Positions 60,067 to 64,000 of a stretch of 64,000 nt of DNA are shown here, one piece after another. Each line of letters opens with the position of its first letter. Position 1 is the stretch's first letter. Below the pieces are notes generated by a model. That model saw only the letters and a program-made list of their open reading frames with translations. It did not search any database and had not been told where the DNA came from. The stretch comes from Nitratireductor indicus C115 (GTDB taxonomy: Bacteria; Pseudomonadota; Alphaproteobacteria; Rhizobiales; Rhizobiaceae), in assembly GCF_000300515.1 (NCBI RefSeq), contig NZ_AMSI01000015.1:1-64000 (forward strand), in the 5' to 3' direction. A program made the position numbers and the translations under genes.

Positions 60067-60426
60067 ATGAACGACAATAGCGATATCAAGCACCTGGACC
60101 AGAACAACCGGCGCAGCCGCGCGGTCGTTCACAACGGGCTGGTCTATACGGCGGGTCAGGTGCCGGACGATATGTCGCTCGATATCGAGGGGCAGGCGCG
60201 CCAGGTTTTTGCGAAGATCGACCAACTTCTGCATGAGGCGGGGACCGACAAGTCCCGCGCCTTGACCGCGCAAGTCTGGCTGAGTTCGCGGGATGATCTG
60301 GGTGCGTTCAACGCAGTCTGGGACAGCTGGGTCGTGCCCGATCATACGCCCACCCGCATTTGCGGACGGGTGGATATGAACAATCCCGCCTGCAGGGTGG
60401 AGATACAGGTCACCGCGGCAATCTGA
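60067..60426 (+). CDS. RidA family protein (reactive intermediate deaminase)
   Basis: RidA (YjgF/YER057c/UK114) proteins hydrolyse enamine/imine intermediates to 2-oxo acids. The 119-residue product shows RAVVHNGLVYTAGQVPDD, VFAKIDQLLHEAGTDKSR and the C-terminal GRVDMNNPACRVEIQVTAA with the conserved catalytic Arg of CRVEI. ATG 60067 follows an AAGGAAAA site. Placed between HyuAB and the ABC importer, it may convert an imine from ring opening to the 2-oxo acid that the ThDP enzyme decarboxylates. Confidence 0.88.
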   Translation: MNDNSDIKHLDQNNRRSRAVVHNGLVYTAGQVPDDMSLDIEGQARQVFAKIDQLLHEAGTDKSRALTAQVWLSSRDDLGAFNAVWDSWVVPDHTPTRICGRVDMNNPACRVEIQVTAAI

Positions 60427-60529
60427 TTGCCGCGTCAAAGCCATTCGATTCCGGGGAGGCTCGGCAACAAAAACAAGAAAATGCGCACATCTGGATTAGC
60501 AAGAAGAAGCCAAACAAAAGGGGAATGCT

Positions 60530-61567
60530 ATGACTATGAATCGCAGGAAACTGCTGGGCTACGGCGCCCAGCTTTCAGCGCTTTTGGCGCTTGGAGTTCC
60601 CGGCAGGGCAGCGGCGGAGACCCGCTCGGTGCCGTTCTCGCTCGACTTCCGCATCTATGGCGGCAACAGTCCCTTCTTCCTGGGCAATGCGGCCGGCATC
60701 TATGAAAATGCCGGTTTCACCGCGGCACTTGAAGGTGCCTCCGGTTCTGCCGATTGCGTGCGCCGGCTGGCAACCGGTACGCATGATTTCGGGTTTGCGG
60801 ACATCATGACGCTGATCGAGTTCTCAGCGGCGAACCCTGATGGCGCTCCCAGGCTCATCATGCCGATCCTCGACCACTCGCCCGCGAGCATCATGACGAT
60901 CGGCGGCGACAAGATCACCAGCCTCGAACAGTTGAAAGGCAAGAAGATCGGGGTCGCCGCCAACTCGGCGGCCACCAAGATCATGCCGGGCATTCTCAAG
61001 CTCAACAACATCGCCCCGGACGAGATCGAGTTCACGGCGGTGGATGTGCGCATTCGCGACACGATGCTTCTCAAGGGCGAAGTCGATGGCGTCGTGGGCT
61101 ACGACTACACATCGGTTTTCAATTTCGTGGGAAACGGTGTGAAGCGCGAGGATATCAATATCCTCTATTTCTCAGATTTCGGTTTCGATTTCCCGGCAAA
61201 TGCGCTCATCGCAAGCCAGAAGATGATCGATCAGGAACCGGAGCTCTGCAAGGCGGTGGCGCTTGGCGCGGCGCGTGCCTGGGGGGCAGCCTACAAGGAT
61301 CCGGGTGCAGCGGTCGATGCCGCAGTCGCGCGCGAGCCGCTTTTGGTGCGTGACGTCGAATTGCAGCGTCTTCAGTTTATTCTCGATACCCATATCTCCA
61401 CTGAATCGGTGAAGGAACACGGTATCGGCTATCTTGAGCCTGAGCGTATTTCGAAAGGGCTCGCACTGATGGCGGAAGGATTCGGTCTCTCCACTCAGCC
61501 TAAGCTGGAAGACTTCTACGCGGATGGTTTCCTGCCGGACGCGCAGGACCTGAAGATCCTTGGCTGA
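60530..61567 (+). CDS. ABC transporter substrate-binding protein (NMT1/SsuA type)
   Basis: The 345-residue periplasmic protein belongs to the NMT1/THI5-like binding proteins used for sulfonates, nitrate, pyrimidines and similar solutes. The N-terminus MTMNRRKLLGYGAQ is Arg-Arg-containing and may be a Tat-type signal, cleaved after AAA near residue 28. Then come YGGNSPFFLGNAAGIYE and GLADIMTLIEF-type segments (FGFADIMTLIEF). A hairpin lies 18 bases after its stop. It leads the importer genes at 61769 and 62567. Confidence 0.9.
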   Translation: MTMNRRKLLGYGAQLSALLALGVPGRAAAETRSVPFSLDFRIYGGNSPFFLGNAAGIYENAGFTAALEGASGSADCVRRLATGTHDFGFADIMTLIEFSAANPDGAPRLIMPILDHSPASIMTIGGDKITSLEQLKGKKIGVAANSAATKIMPGILKLNNIAPDEIEFTAVDVRIRDTMLLKGEVDGVVGYDYTSVFNFVGNGVKREDINILYFSDFGFDFPANALIASQKMIDQEPELCKAVALGAARAWGAAYKDPGAAVDAAVAREPLLVRDVELQRLQFILDTHISTESVKEHGIGYLEPERISKGLALMAEGFGLSTQPKLEDFYADGFLPDAQDLKILG

Positions 61568-61584
61568 CGCCCTCTGTCCCTTGT

Positions 61585-61614
61585 ACGAACACCGGCTCAT
61601 CAGGGTCGGTGTTC
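61585..61614 (+). terminator. Hairpin after substrate-binding protein gene
   Basis: CGAACACCG (61585-61593), a 12-base loop, CGGTGTTCG (61606-61614): a perfect 9-bp stem 18 bases after the binding-protein stop codon. There is no T run, and the ATPase gene follows 155 bases later. It is like the hairpins after the other three binding-protein genes in this window. Confidence 0.6.
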
Positions 61615-61768
61615 GGCCATAGCCATGCCAAGATCCTCCAAGGACGTAGCTGAACAATATTCACGCTGAGCGGTATTGCGGGCATGATCCGCGAAAAGAG
61701 CCAATTCAGGCAATCACGCCGTATCCAGCTTTTGCTGCGCCACCGACGCAGCAGACGGAGCCAGATCA

Positions 61769-62566
61769 ATGAGCGATTTCGTGACACTGGAAAGTGTTGA
61801 TTTACAATATGGCGGCAAGGGAGGGGTCTTGGCGCTGAGCGGAACGGATATGTCCATCCGCAAGGGGGAGTTCGCTGCGGTTGTCGGCCCCTCGGGGTGT
61901 GGCAAGTCCTCCCTCATGAAACTGGTGACCGGCCTGACGCCTTCGACCGCGGGGCAGATCAAGGTCGACGGTCAGACCGTTTCGGGGCCGCTCAAATGCG
62001 TCGGGATGGCGTTTCAGAACCCGACGCTTCTGCCTTGGCGCAAGCTCCTGTCGAATGTGATGTTGCCGCTTGAGATCGTGCAACCGCATCGTGGCAGGCT
62101 GATGCGTCACAGGCAGGAATATGTCGAGAAGGCGCGGGGGCTCTTGAAGATGGTCGACCTCCAGGGGTTCGAGGAACGCCATCCCTGGGAGCTGTCTGGC
62201 GGCATGCAGCAGCGCGCAAATCTCTGCCGAGCGCTGATCCACAATCCGGATCTACTGATGCTGGATGAACCGTTCGGTGCGCTGGACGCCTTTACCCGCG
62301 AAGAACTGTGGGGTGTTCTCCAGGATATCTGGATGGAGAAGAGGTTCACGACGATCCTCGTCACCCATGATCTGCGAGAAGCGGCTTATCTGGCCGATGT
62401 CATCTATGTGATGAGCGCCCGGCCGGGGCGGGTCATTGCGACCCATCGTGTCGACTTGCCGCGCCCGCGCACGCTGGAGACCACGTTCGAACCGCGCTTC
62501 ATTGAAATCGTGCATACCATCAGAAATGAGATCGCTCAGATCCGAGAGGAAAGCAGGGCTGCCTAG
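61769..62566 (+). CDS. ABC transporter ATPase (SsuB/TauB type)
   Basis: The 265-residue ATPase has Walker A GPSGCGKSS (40-48), a Q-loop at AFQNPTLLPW, signature LSGGMQQR (142-149), Walker B LLMLDEPFG (162-170) and an H-loop in ILVTHDLREAAYLAD. These match nitrate/sulfonate/taurine-type importers. Its stop codon is immediately followed by the permease start. It belongs to the importer led by the binding protein at 60530. Confidence 0.93.
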   Translation: MSDFVTLESVDLQYGGKGGVLALSGTDMSIRKGEFAAVVGPSGCGKSSLMKLVTGLTPSTAGQIKVDGQTVSGPLKCVGMAFQNPTLLPWRKLLSNVMLPLEIVQPHRGRLMRHRQEYVEKARGLLKMVDLQGFEERHPWELSGGMQQRANLCRALIHNPDLLMLDEPFGALDAFTREELWGVLQDIWMEKRFTTILVTHDLREAAYLADVIYVMSARPGRVIATHRVDLPRPRTLETTFEPRFIEIVHTIRNEIAQIREESRAA

Positions 62567-63337
62567 ATGTACAGTTCAAACCGCCGTTCCCTGCACCTCC
62601 TCATGCCATGGCTGGTTCTGGCCGTCCTTCTGACGGTCTGGCAGCTCTCGGTGGTGGTGTTCGAAATTCCATCCTTCATCCTCCCGTCTCCCGTCGCGAT
62701 CTACCATGCCTTCCAGGAATATCGCCCGATCATCCTGCATCACGCCTCCCTGACGATGATGAACACCATGATCGGTTTCGGGTTCGGTGTTATCGTGGGC
62801 GTATTGCTCGGCATTTTCATCGGCACGATACCCATGGTTTATTCGGGGCTATATCCGGTGCTCATCGGTTTCAATTCAATCCCGAAGGTCGCCCTGGTCC
62901 CGATCATCGTGCTTTGGCTCGGCATCGGCCAACCCACGGCCATAGCCACGGCCTTCATTCTCTGCTTCTTTCCGATTGCCGTGAATGTGGCCACGGGGCT
63001 TGCCACGGTTGAGCCTGAAGTGGAGGATGTGCTGCGCTCCTTGGGGGCCAGCAAGATCGACCTGATCAGGAAGATCGGCCTGCCCCGCGCCATGCCCTTC
63101 TTCTTCGCCTCGCTGAAAATTTCCATTACGCTTGCTTTCGTTGGAACAGTTATCGCCGAGACCATCGCGTCGAATGACGGCATCGGTTATCTGATGATGC
63201 AGGCATCGTCGCAGTTTCGTGTGCCGTTGATGTTTGCGGGCGTCGCCGTCATCGCTGCACTCGGTATTCTCACCTATGTGATCTTCGCTTTCATCGAGAA
63301 GAGAATGACCGGCTGGGCCATTCGCGGAAAGAAGTAG
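62567..63337 (+). CDS. ABC transporter permease (SsuC/TauC type)
   Basis: The 256-residue membrane protein has about six hydrophobic helices and the conserved docking loop at VLRSLGASKIDLIRKIGLPR (about 160-179). FNSIPKVALVPIIVLWLGIG is typical of sulfonate/nitrate/taurine permeases. It starts directly after the ATPase stop codon (TAGATG). The importer probably brings in the compound that HyuAB opens. Confidence 0.93.
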   Translation: MYSSNRRSLHLLMPWLVLAVLLTVWQLSVVVFEIPSFILPSPVAIYHAFQEYRPIILHHASLTMMNTMIGFGFGVIVGVLLGIFIGTIPMVYSGLYPVLIGFNSIPKVALVPIIVLWLGIGQPTAIATAFILCFFPIAVNVATGLATVEPEVEDVLRSLGASKIDLIRKIGLPRAMPFFFASLKISITLAFVGTVIAETIASNDGIGYLMMQASSQFRVPLMFAGVAVIAALGILTYVIFAFIEKRMTGWAIRGKK

Positions 63338-63359
63338 GGCGCGGCCGAAAGGGGCTTTC

Positions 63360-64000
63360 ATGAATCTGGTTTCAATCGCGATCGCCTTCTGTGCGATCGC
63401 GGTGGGGTCTCTGGTCAAGGGCATCACCGGGCTGGGGCTGCCGGTGGTGGCCGTTCCGGTTCTGAGCTATTTTCTCAACCTTCCCCATGCGGTGGGGGTG
63501 CTCATCATTCCCATTCTGGTGACGAACGCGTTGCAGGCCTATCAGACCAGGCACGCAGTGCGGAACGTGCCTTTCCTGTGGCCGATGCTGTTGCTTGGTG
63601 TGCCGGGTCTGGCGGGCGGCACCTGGGTGCTGACGGTGGTGGCGGCCGAAAAACTCAATCTCGGTCTCGGGTTGATGCTCTTCTTCTATATCGGATTGCG
63701 GGTGTTCAGCCCTCAATTCTCCATCAAGCCCAAGCCGGCACTGCGGCTGTCGCCTTTCGTCGGGCTGGCTGCCGGCTTTGTCCAGGGAGCAGCGGGATTA
63801 TGCGCTGCCGTTTTCGTACCCTTCGTCCACGCGATGAAGCTCGAGCGCGAGGCCATGTTGTTCACCGTGTCGATGGTCTTCCTGGTGTTTGCCATGGTGC
63901 AGGCCGTCTCCCTCACGGTTGCCGGGCTTTTTCAGCCCGTCTATTTCGTCGAGGGGCTTCTTGCGCTCATACCGGTCGCACTTTTCATGCCGCTTGGAAG
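63360..64000 (+). CDS. TauE/SafE family permease, partial
   Basis: The reading frame begins at ATG 63360 and runs off the window end after about 213 codons without a stop. It codes for a polytopic membrane protein starting MNLVSIAIAFCAIAVGSLVK, then GITGLGLPVVAVPVLSYFL and later GLAAGFVQGAAGLCAAVFV, the two repeats of the TauE/SafE (DUF81) family. It lies 22 bases after the ABC permease on the same strand. This family includes exporters of sulfite, sulfoacetate and other small acids, which fits removal of an end product of the preceding genes. Confidence 0.88.
   Translation, partial: MNLVSIAIAFCAIAVGSLVKGITGLGLPVVAVPVLSYFLNLPHAVGVLIIPILVTNALQAYQTRHAVRNVPFLWPMLLLGVPGLAGGTWVLTVVAAEKLNLGLGLMLFFYIGLRVFSPQFSIKPKPALRLSPFVGLAAGFVQGAAGLCAAVFVPFVHAMKLEREAMLFTVSMVFLVFAMVQAVSLTVAGLFQPVYFVEGLLALIPVALFMPLG

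Noticed and set aside
1-64000. CRISPR array, prophage, transposon or anti-phage island
   Set aside because: No regularly spaced repeats, integrase, transposase or defence-type genes were seen; the accessory content is metabolic.

Overview
The window looks like chromosomal DNA of an alphaproteobacterium of the Hyphomicrobiales (Rhizobiales), perhaps near Phyllobacteriaceae or Brucellaceae. The basis is an rcdA-type gene (DUF1465), two exact CtrA boxes (TTAA-N7-TTAA), the ruvCAB-ybgC-tolQRAB-pal order, high GC with GC-rich third positions, a GCATGATC-type rhizobial repeat relic, and very many TRAP/ABC importers with IclR, LysR and Lrp regulators. I saw no integrase, transposase, CRISPR array or rRNA operon.

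Layout. (1) 0-10.2 kb is core housekeeping: a candidate CtrA-controlled small RNA, rcdA, a divergent TauE/SafE permease, the Holliday-junction genes ruvC-ruvA-ruvB, the Tol-Pal envelope operon (ybgC, tolQ, tolR, tolA, tolB, pal) closed by a strong terminator, and rpe. (2) 10.4-18 kb is mixed: a DgcN-type protein without its usual partner, a membrane alpha/beta hydrolase, a gene-poor pocket with two small exported proteins, tRNA-Thr(CGT) with a coding remnant behind it, a cupin, a DsbA-fold isomerase and two IclR regulators. (3) 18-33 kb is an acid-uptake region: two DctPQM TRAP operons, an IclR regulator translationally coupled to a thiolase and an acyl-CoA ligase, an SDR coupled to a two-domain PPC/DUF296 protein, two single-domain PPC genes facing it, an Lrp regulator and an IlvD-type dehydratase with a divergent LysR gene. 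(4) 34-37 kb is a betaine importer, proX-proW-proV.

(5) 37.5-49.8 kb is a ureide/hydantoin utilisation locus: a PuuE-like allantoinase, an AllA-like ureidoglycolate lyase, LysR, a D-carbamoylase-like amidase, an ATZ/TRZ-type amidohydrolase, a TAXI-DUF1850-TRAP importer, a hydantoin racemase, a cyclic amidohydrolase and an M20 L-carbamoylase. Uptake, racemisation, ring opening and carbamoyl removal lie side by side. (6) 49.8-53.3 kb is a minus-strand operon with a quinone-oxidoreductase-like enzyme, an acyl-CoA ligase, a PaaI-type thioesterase and a CoxG-like protein. (7) 53.7-64 kb is a plus-strand run: a two-subunit ThDP decarboxylase of sulfopyruvate decarboxylase type, an aldehyde dehydrogenase, HyuA/HyuB, RidA, an NMT1/SsuA-type ABC importer and, running off the end, a TauE/SafE permease. 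This could be an undescribed route that opens a cyclic amide, decarboxylates a 2-oxo acid, oxidises the aldehyde and exports an acid.

The most notable signals are the CtrA-box small RNA with an anti-Shine-Dalgarno loop, the fused/split mirror arrangement of PPC domains, the self-contained hydantoin and ThDP/Hyu clusters, and strong hairpins just after four separate solute-binding-protein genes.
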